The position numbers were made by a program, and so were the translations under genes. Under the pieces are notes generated by a model. It had not been told where the DNA came from. It made no database searches and saw only the letters and a list, made by a program, of their open reading frames with translations. Of a DNA stretch of 64,000 bases, positions 23,924 through 31,755 are shown piece by piece (the stretch's first letter is position 1; each line of letters opens with the position of its first letter). The DNA comes from SZUA-430 sp044220975 (GTDB lineage Bacteria; Pseudomonadota; Alphaproteobacteria; Micropepsales; Micropepsaceae), in NCBI GenBank assembly GCA_044220975.1, contig JBGAPZ010000019.1, forward strand, positions 1 through 64,000. The letters are read 5' to 3'.

Positions 23924-24358
23924 ATGTCGAACGCTTCGGATGCGCTCGCGCGCCGGGTTGCAGACCATATGCTCGCTCAAGAAGGAACCGGGCGTCATTG
24001 GGGGATTTCGATCGAAGAGGCACGCGAAGGTTATGCGCGGATTTCGATGGTGGTCCGCGCGGACATGCTCAACGGACATCGCATCGCGCATGGCGGCATG
24101 ATCTTCGCCCTGGCGGATACGGCGTTCGCCTATGCGTGCAACTCGCGCAACGTCTCGACGGTTGCCCAGCAGGCATCCATATTGTTCATGGCCCCTGCTC
24201 TGGAAGGCGCACGATTGATCGCCGAAGCGCGGGAAGAAGCTGTCGCTGGACGTTCGGGTGCGTACGTGGTGACAGTGCGCACGACGGAGGGCGAAAACAT
24301 CGCGGTGTTTCAAGGGCTTTCGCGCTCGCTTGGCGGCGCAATGCTCCCCGGCAATTAA
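23924..24358 (+). CDS. paaI: Hydroxyphenylacetyl-CoA thioesterase
   Basis: This is a hot-dog fold thioesterase of 144 residues that releases CoA from dead-end phenylacetate intermediates. The motif NGHRIAHGGMIFALADTAFAYACN holds the catalytic Asp on the central helix typical of PaaI. An AGGAC-like site precedes ATG 23924. The stop codon lies inside the operator-promoter of paaA, so paaI can be read alone or into paaABCDE. Confidence 0.9.
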   Translation: MSNASDALARRVADHMLAQEGTGRHWGISIEEAREGYARISMVVRADMLNGHRIAHGGMIFALADTAFAYACNSRNVSTVAQQASILFMAPALEGARLIAEAREEAVAGRSGAYVVTVRTTEGENIAVFQGLSRSLGGAMLPGN

Positions 24359-24387
24359 TTGACCGATCGGTCGGCTTATTCTACATT
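24357..24387 (+). promoter_or_regulatory. paaA promoter with palindromic operator
   Basis: TTGACC (24359-24364), 17 bases and TACATT (24382-24387) make a plausible promoter. GACCGATCGGTC at 24361-24372 is a perfect 12-bp palindrome overlapping the -35 and spacer, and AATT precedes it as at the other two paa-block sites. It is a likely TetR/PaaR operator controlling paaABCDE. Confidence 0.6.
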
Positions 24388-24420
24388 TCACTTGATGTTC
24401 GTTGAGGAAATCGCGCGGTC

Positions 24421-25419
24421 ATGTACACCACCGAACTGAAGGACAAGAACCAGAAATCGGCGCCCGTCACGACCGTGGCGGAGGATCCGGTGAAGCTTGC
24501 CGCGTTCGAAGCGCGGGTGGCGGCGGATGATTTCATCGAGCCCAAAGATTGGATGCCTGAGGCCTATCGCAAAACGCTGGTGCGGCAGATTTCGCAGCAC
24601 GCGCACTCAGAGATCGTGGGCATGTTGCCTGAAGGCAATTGGATCACGCGCGCGCCGAGTTTGCGGCGCAAGGCCGTGTTGCTCGCCAAGGTGCAAGATG
24701 AGGGTGGGCATGGGCTCTATCTCTACGCTGCGGCCGAGACGCTGGGCACGAGCCGCGACGAGATGATCGAAGCACTGCATTCGGGCCGCGCGAAGTATTC
24801 TACGATCTTCAACTATCCGACGTTGACCTGGGCGGACATCGGCGCGATCGGCTGGCTGGTCGACGGCGCCGCGATTTTGAACCAAGTGCCGCTGCAGCGG
24901 ACGTCGTACGGCCCGTACGCGCGCGCGATGGTGCGGATTTGCAAGGAAGAGAGTTTCCATCAGCGCCAAGGCTACGAGATCATGATGGTGCTGGCCGGCG
25001 GTTCGCTGGAGCAGAAGCGTCTGGCGCAGAACGCGCTCGATCGTTGGTGGTGGCCGTCGCTCATGATGTTCGGGCCGCCGGACGAGAACTCGCCGAACAC
25101 GGCGCAATCCGTGCGGTGGCGAATCAAGCGCGAGACGAACGACGAACTACGGCAGAAATTCGTCGACGTGACAGTGCCGCAAGCTGAGGCAATCGGGCTC
25201 ACCATTCCCGATCCGAGGCTCAAGTGGAACGAGGCGCGGGGATCTTACGATTTCGGCGAAATTGACTGGGACGAGTTCTATGCGGTCGTGCGCGGCGAAG
25301 GACAGGTCGCAAAGGAGCGCATGAAGGCACGCGTCGAAGCGTGGGAGAGCGGCGCGTGGGTGCGAGAGGCCGCGAACGCCCATGCAGCGAAGCGTACGCG
25401 TCGCGCAGCGGCGGAGTGA
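24421..25419 (+). CDS. paaA: Phenylacetyl-CoA 1,2-epoxidase, catalytic subunit A
   Basis: PaaA (332 residues) is the di-iron catalytic subunit that epoxidises the aromatic ring of phenylacetyl-CoA. The ferritin-like helices supply Glu/His ligands, seen in QDEGGHGLYLYAAAETLG and CKEESFHQRQGYEIMM. It heads paaABCDE, with GAGGAA upstream of ATG 24421. The length and sequence match PaaA across proteobacteria. Confidence 0.96.
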   Translation: MYTTELKDKNQKSAPVTTVAEDPVKLAAFEARVAADDFIEPKDWMPEAYRKTLVRQISQHAHSEIVGMLPEGNWITRAPSLRRKAVLLAKVQDEGGHGLYLYAAAETLGTSRDEMIEALHSGRAKYSTIFNYPTLTWADIGAIGWLVDGAAILNQVPLQRTSYGPYARAMVRICKEESFHQRQGYEIMMVLAGGSLEQKRLAQNALDRWWWPSLMMFGPPDENSPNTAQSVRWRIKRETNDELRQKFVDVTVPQAEAIGLTIPDPRLKWNEARGSYDFGEIDWDEFYAVVRGEGQVAKERMKARVEAWESGAWVREAANAHAAKRTRRAAAE

Positions 25420-25424
25420 TCGTC

Positions 25425-25709
25425 ATGTCCAAGGAATGGCCCCTTTGGGAAGTGTTCGTGCGGGCGAAGAACGGGCTCGCACACAGGCACGTGGGCAGCG
25501 TACACGCCGCCGACGAGCGTATGGCGATCGAAGCTGCGCGCGACACCTATACACGGCGGATGGAGGGCGTGAGTCTTTGGGTCGTACGGTCGGCTGATAT
25601 CATCGCTTCCGATCCGGGTGAGGGCGCTGCGTTGTTCGACCCGGCGGCGGACAAGGTTTATCGCCATCCGACGTTTTATTCGATCCCCGAGAACGTAAAG
25701 AACATCTGA
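25425..25709 (+). CDS. paaB: Phenylacetyl-CoA 1,2-epoxidase, subunit B
   Basis: The 94-residue subunit helps assemble the PaaABCE multicomponent oxygenase. It shows the family opening WPLWEVFVRAKNGLAHRHVGS and the helix ADERMAIEAARDTYTRR. I use ATG 25425, five bases after the paaA stop; the frame is open further upstream but that region is inside paaA. Its TGA overlaps the ATG of paaC. Confidence 0.95.
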   Translation: MSKEWPLWEVFVRAKNGLAHRHVGSVHAADERMAIEAARDTYTRRMEGVSLWVVRSADIIASDPGEGAALFDPAADKVYRHPTFYSIPENVKNI

Positions 25710-26455
25710 TGGCCGAAGCCGTTCACGAATATGCGGTGCGCCTCGGCGACGACAGTCTGATTTTAGGCCAGCGGCTTTCCGAGTGGTGTGGCCATGCGCC
25801 GATGCTTGAGGTCGATCTTTCGCTGGCCAACATCGCGCTCGATCTTGTCGGGCAAGCAACGCTGTTCCTGAAGCTTGGCGGTGAAGGGCGGGGTATCGAC
25901 GCGGATAAACTCGCGTTTCATCGCGACGTGCTCGACTTCAAGAACTGCCTCTTGGTCGAGCAGCCAAACGGCGACTTTGCGCAGACGATTGCGCGGCAAT
26001 TCTTGTTTTCGAACTGGCAGGAGCTTTTGTTCCGGGAACTTGTGCGCTCGAACCATGAGACGATCGCGGCGATTGCGGCCAAGGCGGTGAAAGAGGTCGC
26101 CTATCACGCGCGATTTGCGAACGAGTGGATTGTGCGGCTCGGCGACGGCACAGCGGAAAGCCGGGAGCGCATCGTCAATGGGCTCGAGTGGGTTTGGCGA
26201 TTTGGCGACGAGTTGTTCGAGGTGGATAGTGTCGTCGAACCTCTGATCGCCTCAGGCGTTGCAGCCGATGTGCGCAGCCTGCGCCCAGAATGGGATGCGC
26301 GGATCGCCCGGACTTTGGCCGAAGCGACGCTGGAGCTACCGAAACCCCGGCGCGCGGCTCTGGGCGGACGGATAGGGCATCACTCCGAGCACCTTGGCCA
26401 TATTCTGTCCGCGATGCAGTTTCTGCCGCGGGCCTACCCGGGTGCCCAGTGGTGA
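25709..26455 (+). CDS. paaC: Phenylacetyl-CoA 1,2-epoxidase, structural subunit C
   Basis: PaaC (248 residues) is the non-catalytic ferritin-like partner of PaaA. Recognisable segments are DDSLILGQRLSEWCGHAPML, FANEWIVRLGDGTAES and the closing MQFLPRAYPGAQW. The start overlaps the paaB stop (TGATG) and the stop overlaps the paaD start (GTGA), so the whole unit is translationally coupled. Confidence 0.95.
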   Translation: MAEAVHEYAVRLGDDSLILGQRLSEWCGHAPMLEVDLSLANIALDLVGQATLFLKLGGEGRGIDADKLAFHRDVLDFKNCLLVEQPNGDFAQTIARQFLFSNWQELLFRELVRSNHETIAAIAAKAVKEVAYHARFANEWIVRLGDGTAESRERIVNGLEWVWRFGDELFEVDSVVEPLIASGVAADVRSLRPEWDARIARTLAEATLELPKPRRAALGGRIGHHSEHLGHILSAMQFLPRAYPGAQW

Positions 26456-26931
26456 GCGTCGTGCAGACCGCATCGCTCAAGGATCGTGTGCTTGAGGTAT
26501 TGTCACACGTGCCCGATCCTGAGATTCCGTGCATCTCCGTCGTCGATCTCGGTATCGTGCGAGACGTGCGGGACGATGCGGTCGTCATCACGCCGACATA
26601 CACCGGGTGTCCTGCGACGATTACGATTGAGGCTGCGATCCGGGGCGAGCTTGATCGTGCGGGGTTCTCACGGCTGACGATCGAGACGGCGCTGGCACCG
26701 GCCTGGACGACAGATTGGATCAGCGATGCGGGACGCGAGATGCTTCGCGCATACGGAATTGCGCCGCCACCGAAGGGCGCTGGGCGGGCGAGCTTGCGCG
26801 ACGATGCTCAGTGCCCGCGCTGCGGTTCAGCGCGGACTGAGGAGATAAGCCGGTTCGGTTCGACGCCGTGTAAGGCGTTGCATCGGTGCTTGAGTTGCGG
26901 CGAACCGTTTGACCTTTTCAAGTGTCACTGA
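26452..26931 (+). CDS. paaD: Phenylacetate degradation protein D (Fe-S assembly type)
   Basis: PaaD (159 residues) has a MIP18/DUF59 domain (HVPDPEIPCISVVDLGIV, PTYTGCPATITIE) and a C-terminal zinc-ribbon-like segment with CPRCGS and CLSCGEPFDLFKCH. It is thought to mature the iron centres of the oxygenase. I choose GTG 26452, which overlaps the paaC stop; GTG 26461 is the alternative. The frame is open upstream to 26290, but that is inside paaC. Confidence 0.92.
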   Translation: MSVVQTASLKDRVLEVLSHVPDPEIPCISVVDLGIVRDVRDDAVVITPTYTGCPATITIEAAIRGELDRAGFSRLTIETALAPAWTTDWISDAGREMLRAYGIAPPPKGAGRASLRDDAQCPRCGSARTEEISRFGSTPCKALHRCLSCGEPFDLFKCH

Positions 26932-26935
26932 GCCG

Positions 26936-28015
26936 ATGTCCATCAACGCGGGCTTTCATCGTTTGACAGTTGCCGAGGTTCGCCGCGAGACGGCGGATGC
27001 GGTTTCCATTCGCTTCGATGTGCCGGCCCAGTTGCGCGAAGCGTTCGCCTTTCGCGCGGGGCAGCATTTGACGTTGAAGGCCGACATTGGTGGCGAGGAC
27101 GTGCGGCGGACCTATTCGTTATGCGTTGCGCCATCGGACGGCGAGTTCCGCATCGCGATCAAGACGATGCCGGGCGGGCGGTTTTCGACGTGGGCGAATA
27201 GCCAGATCAAAGCGGGACAAACGCTTGAAGTGCTGCCGCCGATGGGCCGCTTCGTCATGCCCGACGGCGTGCGGGCGCCGTACTACGTGGCGCTTGCGGG
27301 TGGGTCGGGCATCACGCCGGTCATTTCGATCCTGAAGACGGCGCTGCAGGAGATAGCGCACGCGCGCGCGACGTTGCTCTACGGTAATCGAGATAGCGCT
27401 TCGATCATTTTCTTGGAGGAGCTTGCGGCCTTGAAGAATCGGTTTCTCGACCGGCTTGAGGTCTATCACTTTCTCGAAAACGAGGCTGAGGAGATTGAGC
27501 TGTTCAACGGGCGGCTCGACGCCACGAAGTGCGACGAGGTTTTTTTCACGCTTGTCGATGTCGCGAGTGCCGATGCGTTCTTTATCTGCGGGCCGGAACC
27601 GATGATGGACGCGGCGGAGGCGGCGCTTGTCGCGCGCGGTGTGCCGGCGTCGAAGATATTGATCGAGCGCTTCACGACGAGCGCGCTTTCCGCGGAACAG
27701 ATCGAGCGAATGCGCGCCTTGGAAGAGCGGGCGGCGGGCACGATGTTGACGGTGACACTGGACGGGCGGCGGTCGAAAATCGCCTTCGATGCGGCCAAGG
27801 GCAATATTCTCGAAAGCGTTCAAGCGGCGGGATTGCCGGCGCCTTATGCCTGCAAGGGTGGTGTGTGCACGACATGCCGGGCGCGCGTAACCTCGGGCAC
27901 TGTCGAAATGAAGAAGAACTATGGCTTGAGCGAAGAAGAAGTGGCTGACGGCTATGTGCTGACGTGCCAAGCTATTCCGACAAGTGCGGACGTCACGCTG
28001 AACTACGACGCCTAA
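26936..28015 (+). CDS. paaE: Phenylacetyl-CoA epoxidase reductase subunit E
   Basis: The 359-residue reductase passes electrons from NADPH to PaaA. It has an FAD-binding domain (RRTYSLCVAP), an NAD(P)-binding domain (YVALAGGSGITPVISIL, FICGPEPMMDA) and a C-terminal plant-type 2Fe-2S domain with CKGGVCTTCRARV and a distal Cys in LTCQAIP. ATG 26936 is four bases after the paaD stop. Confidence 0.95.
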   Translation: MSINAGFHRLTVAEVRRETADAVSIRFDVPAQLREAFAFRAGQHLTLKADIGGEDVRRTYSLCVAPSDGEFRIAIKTMPGGRFSTWANSQIKAGQTLEVLPPMGRFVMPDGVRAPYYVALAGGSGITPVISILKTALQEIAHARATLLYGNRDSASIIFLEELAALKNRFLDRLEVYHFLENEAEEIELFNGRLDATKCDEVFFTLVDVASADAFFICGPEPMMDAAEAALVARGVPASKILIERFTTSALSAEQIERMRALEERAAGTMLTVTLDGRRSKIAFDAAKGNILESVQAAGLPAPYACKGGVCTTCRARVTSGTVEMKKNYGLSEEEVADGYVLTCQAIPTSADVTLNYDA

Positions 28016-28036
28016 GCCCTGCGCCTGGAGACGCCC

Positions 28037-28828
28037 ATGACCTACGAAGACATTCTCTATGACGTGCGCAGTCACGTCGCGACGATCACGCTGAACCGGC
28101 CGAAGGTGTACAACGCCTTTCGGCCGAAGACGTGCGTGGAATTGCTCGACGCGTTTGCGAAGGCGGGGTGGGACAACGACATCGGCGCGATCGTTCTAAC
28201 CGGCACGGGGCCGAAGGCGTTTTGCACGGGCGGCGATCAGTCGGACAAAGACGGGCAGTACGGCGACGGTTCGACGCGCGGGCCGGTCGGCATGCCGATC
28301 GACGAGGTACACTCGATCATCCGCGATGTGCCGAAGCCGGTGGTGGCGAAGGTTAGGGGGTTTGCGATCGGCGGCGGCAACGTGCTCGCCACGCTCTGCG
28401 ATTTGACGCTGGCTTCGGAGACGGCGGTCTTCGGGCAAGTTGGGCCCAAGATGGGGTCGGTCGATCCAGGTTTCGGAACCGCATATCTCGCGCGCGTGGT
28501 CGGCGAGAAGAAGGCGCGTGAGATGTGGTACCTGTGCCGGCGCTACACGGCGCAGGAAGCGATGGCGATGGGCCTCGTCAATGCGGTGTTTCCCGACGAT
28601 CAGCTGGACGCGGCGTGCGATGCGTGGTGCGCAGAACTCGTGGAGAAGAGCCCGACCGCGATTGCGCTCGCCAAGAAGTCGTTCAATGCGGACACCGAAA
28701 GCATCCGCGGAATCGGCGGGCTCGCGTTCCAGGCGCTGAAGCTCTACTACGGCACGGCGGAGTCGAAGGAAGGCGGGGCCGCGTTCCGCGAGAAGCGGCC
28801 GCCGAATTTTCGAAAGTTCGTCGAGTAG
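28037..28828 (+). CDS. BadI/MenB-like enoyl-CoA hydratase family hydrolase
   Basis: This 263-residue crotonase-fold protein closely resembles 2-ketocyclohexanecarboxyl-CoA hydrolase (BadI) of Rhodopseudomonas in recalled motifs: AFCTGGDQS, RDVPKPVVAKVRGFAIGGGN, FGQVGPKMGSVDPGFGTA and VVGEKKAREMWYLC. BadI opens an alicyclic ring by hydrolytic C-C cleavage; MenB-like relatives catalyse the reverse type of reaction. It lies 21 bp after paaE with a GGAG site and is probably the last gene of the unit. BadI belongs to anaerobic benzoate or cyclohexanecarboxylate breakdown, so its presence in an aerobic paa operon is unusual. Confidence 0.75.
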   Translation: MTYEDILYDVRSHVATITLNRPKVYNAFRPKTCVELLDAFAKAGWDNDIGAIVLTGTGPKAFCTGGDQSDKDGQYGDGSTRGPVGMPIDEVHSIIRDVPKPVVAKVRGFAIGGGNVLATLCDLTLASETAVFGQVGPKMGSVDPGFGTAYLARVVGEKKAREMWYLCRRYTAQEAMAMGLVNAVFPDDQLDAACDAWCAELVEKSPTAIALAKKSFNADTESIRGIGGLAFQALKLYYGTAESKEGGAAFREKRPPNFRKFVE

Positions 28829-29182
28829 CTACGCGTCGAGAAGAACTTCGAAGCCGCCCATGATCAAGCGCTGACCGTCGAACGGCATACCGTCGGGCGG
28901 CGTCTGCATGCGCGGATCGGCGAACACCTTTTCATTGCCGGCGTCGCGCGCAGCCTTTGAAGGCCAAACGATCCAGGAGAAGACGACGGTTTCGTCTTCG
29001 GTCGTTTTCACGGCCATCGGGAACGACGTGGTCTTGCCCTCCGGCACATCGTCGCCCCAGCATTCGACGACCTTGAGCGCCCCGTGCTCCTTGAAGATCG
29101 GCGCAGCCATCTCGGCGACCTTTCGATAGGCCTCGCGCTTTGCCTTCGGCACTGGGATTACGAATCCATCGACATACGGCAT
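28829..29182 (-). CDS. DUF1428 family protein
   Basis: This 117-residue protein is of the DUF1428 (YbaA-like) alpha-beta barrel family, with the family start MPYVDGFVIPVPKAKREAY and the WGDDVPEGKTTSFPMAVK segment. No enzymatic activity is established for the family. It is the last gene of the TetR-led reverse operon (31139 to 28829) and abuts the convergent BadI-like gene. Confidence 0.88.
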   Translation of the reverse strand: MPYVDGFVIPVPKAKREAYRKVAEMAAPIFKEHGALKVVECWGDDVPEGKTTSFPMAVKTTEDETVVFSWIVWPSKAARDAGNEKVFADPRMQTPPDGMPFDGQRLIMGGFEVLLDA

Positions 29183-29194
29183 GGGTGTTCTCCT

Positions 29195-29551
29195 TTAGCG
29201 CCCCGGGATGGGCAAGCACTCCATGATCTCCACCGACTCGCCGGGGAAGATTGCGAAGTGGGGGTGGTTCTCAAACATGCGGGCTGCAGCTTCATGCGAC
29301 TCGGCGCGCACCACGACGTAACCGGACATGTTGTTCTTCGTGTCGGAAACGCCCGCGGTCGAGGCTTGTTTGGTTTTGCCGAGCGGGCCGCCTTCGACGA
29401 CCACAGCGGCGTGATGTTTCGTCATCCATTCGCCCCAAGCGGCCATGCCGGCGGCGATGCGTTTTTGACGGGCGGCTTCGTCGAGCTTGCCCCACTCGGC
29501 TTGGCGCGCCGAGTTGAGGCTGCCCAGGTAGACTGCGAGAAAGGATTTCAT
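29195..29551 (-). CDS. YCII-related (DGPF-type) domain protein
   Basis: The 118-residue product resembles the YCII/DGPF domain proteins often found beside SRPBCC genes and ECF sigma factors. It shows the WGEWMTKHHAAVVVEGGPLGKTK stretch and the ESVEIMECLPIPGR end. The function is unknown. It lies in the operon between the DUF1428 gene and two SRPBCC genes, with short gaps. Confidence 0.8.
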   Translation of the reverse strand: MKSFLAVYLGSLNSARQAEWGKLDEAARQKRIAAGMAAWGEWMTKHHAAVVVEGGPLGKTKQASTAGVSDTKNNMSGYVVVRAESHEAAARMFENHPHFAIFPGESVEIMECLPIPGR

Positions 29552-29573
29552 GGGTTGCTTCCTGTGTTCAGGC

Positions 29574-30020
29574 TTAATCCGGGATTTCGGCTTCGACGAG
29601 TTTGGCTAGCAACGTCAGCGATTCCTGCCAACCGAGGTAGCAAGCCTCCGGCGGTATCATGGCCGGGATGCCCGATTGCTCAATCTGGACTTCGGTGCCG
29701 ACCGAAACCTTCGATAACGCGATCGTCGTGATCATTTCGCCGGGCAGATTCGGGTCGTCGAAGACGTCGGTGTAACGCAGGCGTTCGTTCGGCGAGAGCT
29801 CTAGATACTTTCCGCCGAACGAATGGCTCTTGCCGTTCGTGAAGTTCGTGAAGCTCATTTTGTAGGTGCCGCCGACTTTCGCGTCCATGTGATGAACCTT
29901 GCCGGTGAAACCGTTCGGCGGCAGCCACTTCGCCATCGCGTCGGGGTCGAGGAAGGCGCGGTAAATCCGCGAGGCGGGTGCGCGTAACACGCGGTGGAAG
30001 CGGACGGTGTTCGTGGTCAT
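29574..30020 (-). CDS. AHSA1/SRPBCC-domain protein
   Basis: A 148-residue START-like helix-grip protein of the AHSA1 family. Family features are RVLRAPASRIYRAFLDPDAMAKWLPP at the N-terminus and GWQESLTLLAKLVE at the C-terminal helix. Such proteins bind hydrophobic ligands or act as Hsp90-activator-like folds; no ligand can be named. It is one of two SRPBCC genes in the TetR operon and differs clearly from the other one. Confidence 0.87.
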   Translation of the reverse strand: MTTNTVRFHRVLRAPASRIYRAFLDPDAMAKWLPPNGFTGKVHHMDAKVGGTYKMSFTNFTNGKSHSFGGKYLELSPNERLRYTDVFDDPNLPGEMITTIALSKVSVGTEVQIEQSGIPAMIPPEACYLGWQESLTLLAKLVEAEIPD

Positions 30021-30034
30021 GTGATTGTTCCTTG

Positions 30035-30457
30035 TCAGTGCGGTTTCTTGGTTTCAACGTGGCGAGCGAAGTTTTTCAGGATCGCCTGCCAGCCTTCGCG
30101 CTGCTGCTCGACCGAGTGCGTGTCTTCGCTGTCGAAGGTGACGCGAACGGCGACGCCGGATTTCACAGGCGCGAATTCGACTTGCGCCTTGCGGTCGCCG
30201 AAAGCGTATTCGATCAGCTTTTGATCGACGATCTTCGTGTACGTTCCGGCGAAATCGAAGCCGAAACTGCCGTCCTTCGCCTCCATGCGCGAACTGAAGG
30301 TCCCGCCCTCACGCAGATCGACGGTTGCGGCCGTCGTGTGCCAATCGTCGGATGCGGCGTTCCATTGCTTGATATCTTCGGGCGTCACATAGGCACGCCA
30401 GACCCTGTCGATCGGGGCGGCGACGGTGGTTTCGACGGTGATCTTTTCGTGGGACAT
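30035..30457 (-). CDS. AHSA1/SRPBCC-domain protein
   Basis: This 140-residue SRPBCC protein begins with VETTVAAPIDRVWRAYVTPEDI and ends with the REGWQAILKNFARHVE helix. AGGAGAAACAAA precedes the ATG. It is the first gene after the TetR regulator, 67 bp downstream on the same strand, and its expression is presumably controlled by the regulator's operator. Confidence 0.87.
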   Translation of the reverse strand: MSHEKITVETTVAAPIDRVWRAYVTPEDIKQWNAASDDWHTTAATVDLREGGTFSSRMEAKDGSFGFDFAGTYTKIVDQKLIEYAFGDRKAQVEFAPVKSGVAVRVTFDSEDTHSVEQQREGWQAILKNFARHVETKKPH

Positions 30458-30524
30458 ATTTTGTTTCTCCTTTGGATTGGTGGCTAGGCCGGCGTTGCCT
30501 TGCTGCAGATTTTTTCTGGTTCCG

Positions 30525-31139
30525 TCACTGCATCGGTTCCTTCTTGGATCCGGTGAACAAAAGCTCGATGTAGCGGCGCAAATGGTCGATGCTGTCGAGC
30601 GCCACGGCTGGGCCGCCGTTCGCTTTGGCGAGGATGAAGGCGCCTTGCAGTACTGCTTGGGTATGTAGAGCCAGGCTCATCGGTGTCCAGGCGCCTTTGA
30701 CGCGATACTGGCGCTGCGCTTGCGCAATATCGTCTGCGAGTGTCGCGGCATGTCCGAATATGCTCGCCTCGCATGCGGCGCGAATGCCGTCGCTTGTGGC
30801 GAAGCTTTCTTGGACGGTCGTGCCCACGAAGCAGGTGAATTCCGCAGGCGCCCCGCGCAATAGTTCCCGGCGGAGGTCGATGTAGCCAAGGATGCGATCA
30901 AGCGGATCTTTGTGGGCGTGATAGGGCGCAGCCGCGAACATGGCACCCGTCATCTGCGACCAATGGTTCGCCGCGGCGACGGCAAGCGCGTCCTTGCTTT
31001 CGAAGTGATGGAAGAACGCACCCTTCGTGACGCCGGCCTTGTGACAGAGTTCGTCGACCGAAGTTGCGGCGTAGCCTTGCGCGCGCACGACTTCGATCGC
31101 GGCGTCGAGAAGTTTGGTGCGGGCGGTCGGCTTGATCAT
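30525..31139 (-). CDS. TetR/AcrR-family regulator
   Basis: The 204-residue regulator has a canonical HTH (GYAATSVDELCHKAGVTKGAFFHHFESKDAL, residues about 21-50) and a C-terminal ligand domain. It is the first gene of an operon with two SRPBCC proteins, a YCII protein and a DUF1428 protein. A palindrome covering its core promoter implies tight autoregulation. No ribosome binding site is present and the -10 box ends six bases before the ATG, so the mRNA appears leaderless. Confidence 0.88.
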   Translation of the reverse strand: MIKPTARTKLLDAAIEVVRAQGYAATSVDELCHKAGVTKGAFFHHFESKDALAVAAANHWSQMTGAMFAAAPYHAHKDPLDRILGYIDLRRELLRGAPAEFTCFVGTTVQESFATSDGIRAACEASIFGHAATLADDIAQAQRQYRVKGAWTPMSLALHTQAVLQGAFILAKANGGPAVALDSIDHLRRYIELLFTGSKKEPMQ

Positions 31140-31145
31140 TTTTTG

Positions 31146-31174
31146 AACATACCGACTGGTTGGTATGTTGTCAA
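31146..31174 (-). promoter_or_regulatory. TetR promoter with overlapping palindromic operator
   Basis: The reverse strand shows TTGACA (31169-31174), a 17-base spacer and TATGTT (31146-31151). A palindrome with perfect 8-bp arms AACATACC/GGTATGTT and an 8-base centre (31146-31169) fills the spacer and -10, the typical layout for TetR autorepression. Confidence 0.7.
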
Positions 31175-31194
31175 ACGGCTCAGTTTTCTGCGAT

Positions 31195-31752
31195 TTATTC
31201 TGCCAGCGCCTTGAAATAGGCGTTGAGAAAGATGTCGTCGGCGACGGGGCCCGCAGCGTCGAGCCAATAATCGGCGATCAAGGCTGGCGACAACGCGTCG
31301 ATCGCGACCAGCGCTTTGCGTAGCGCGGCCAGGTGCGCAGGATCGTTCGTGCGCGCTTCGAACCAGATGCGCTCCACCAGATCGCCTTTCGGTTCGAGCT
31401 TTACGAAACACGTCGCGTCGAAGCCGAAGCAGTGCGCGTCCGTTTGGCTTTCAGCCAAGGGATCGTTGCGCCCCAACAAACCGGACCAGAAGCGGCGCAC
31501 GCGCGGCAGTAACGGTCGAAGCGCGCCTTCAGCGGCAGCAAGCGTGAGGCCGGCATCGGCGAATGTCGTCGCCGGCGGTTTGATGACGTGAACGTTCGTC
31601 CAACCAGCGCCATCTGGCGCGCGATTGCGCGTGCCGGCATCGATGGCTTCTTGCACATCCGCTACAGCCTCGCCGTGGCCCGCCATCGCGTAGAGATTGC
31701 GCATCCCTTCGTCGTCTTCGTGGATTGCGATTTCTGATTCGGGCGACGCCAT
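31195..31752 (-). CDS. Hypothetical protein, 185 residues
   Basis: I do not recognise this protein. It is soluble, without signal peptide or membrane segments, and has an acidic N-terminus. Conspicuous parts are DAHCFGFDATCFVKLEPKGDLVERIWFEAR in the middle and a helical C-terminal half. It lies three bases after the haloacid dehalogenase-like gene on the same strand, so it is probably co-transcribed with it. Confidence 0.7.
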   Translation of the reverse strand: MASPESEIAIHEDDEGMRNLYAMAGHGEAVADVQEAIDAGTRNRAPDGAGWTNVHVIKPPATTFADAGLTLAAAEGALRPLLPRVRRFWSGLLGRNDPLAESQTDAHCFGFDATCFVKLEPKGDLVERIWFEARTNDPAHLAALRKALVAIDALSPALIADYWLDAAGPVADDIFLNAYFKALAE

Positions 31753-31755
31753 GGA

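Noticed and set aside
22039..24405. A 788-codon open frame on the forward strand across paaZ and paaG
   Set aside because: It is antisense to well-supported paaZ and paaG and merely reflects high-GC codon usage; no start, ribosome binding site or homology supports it.
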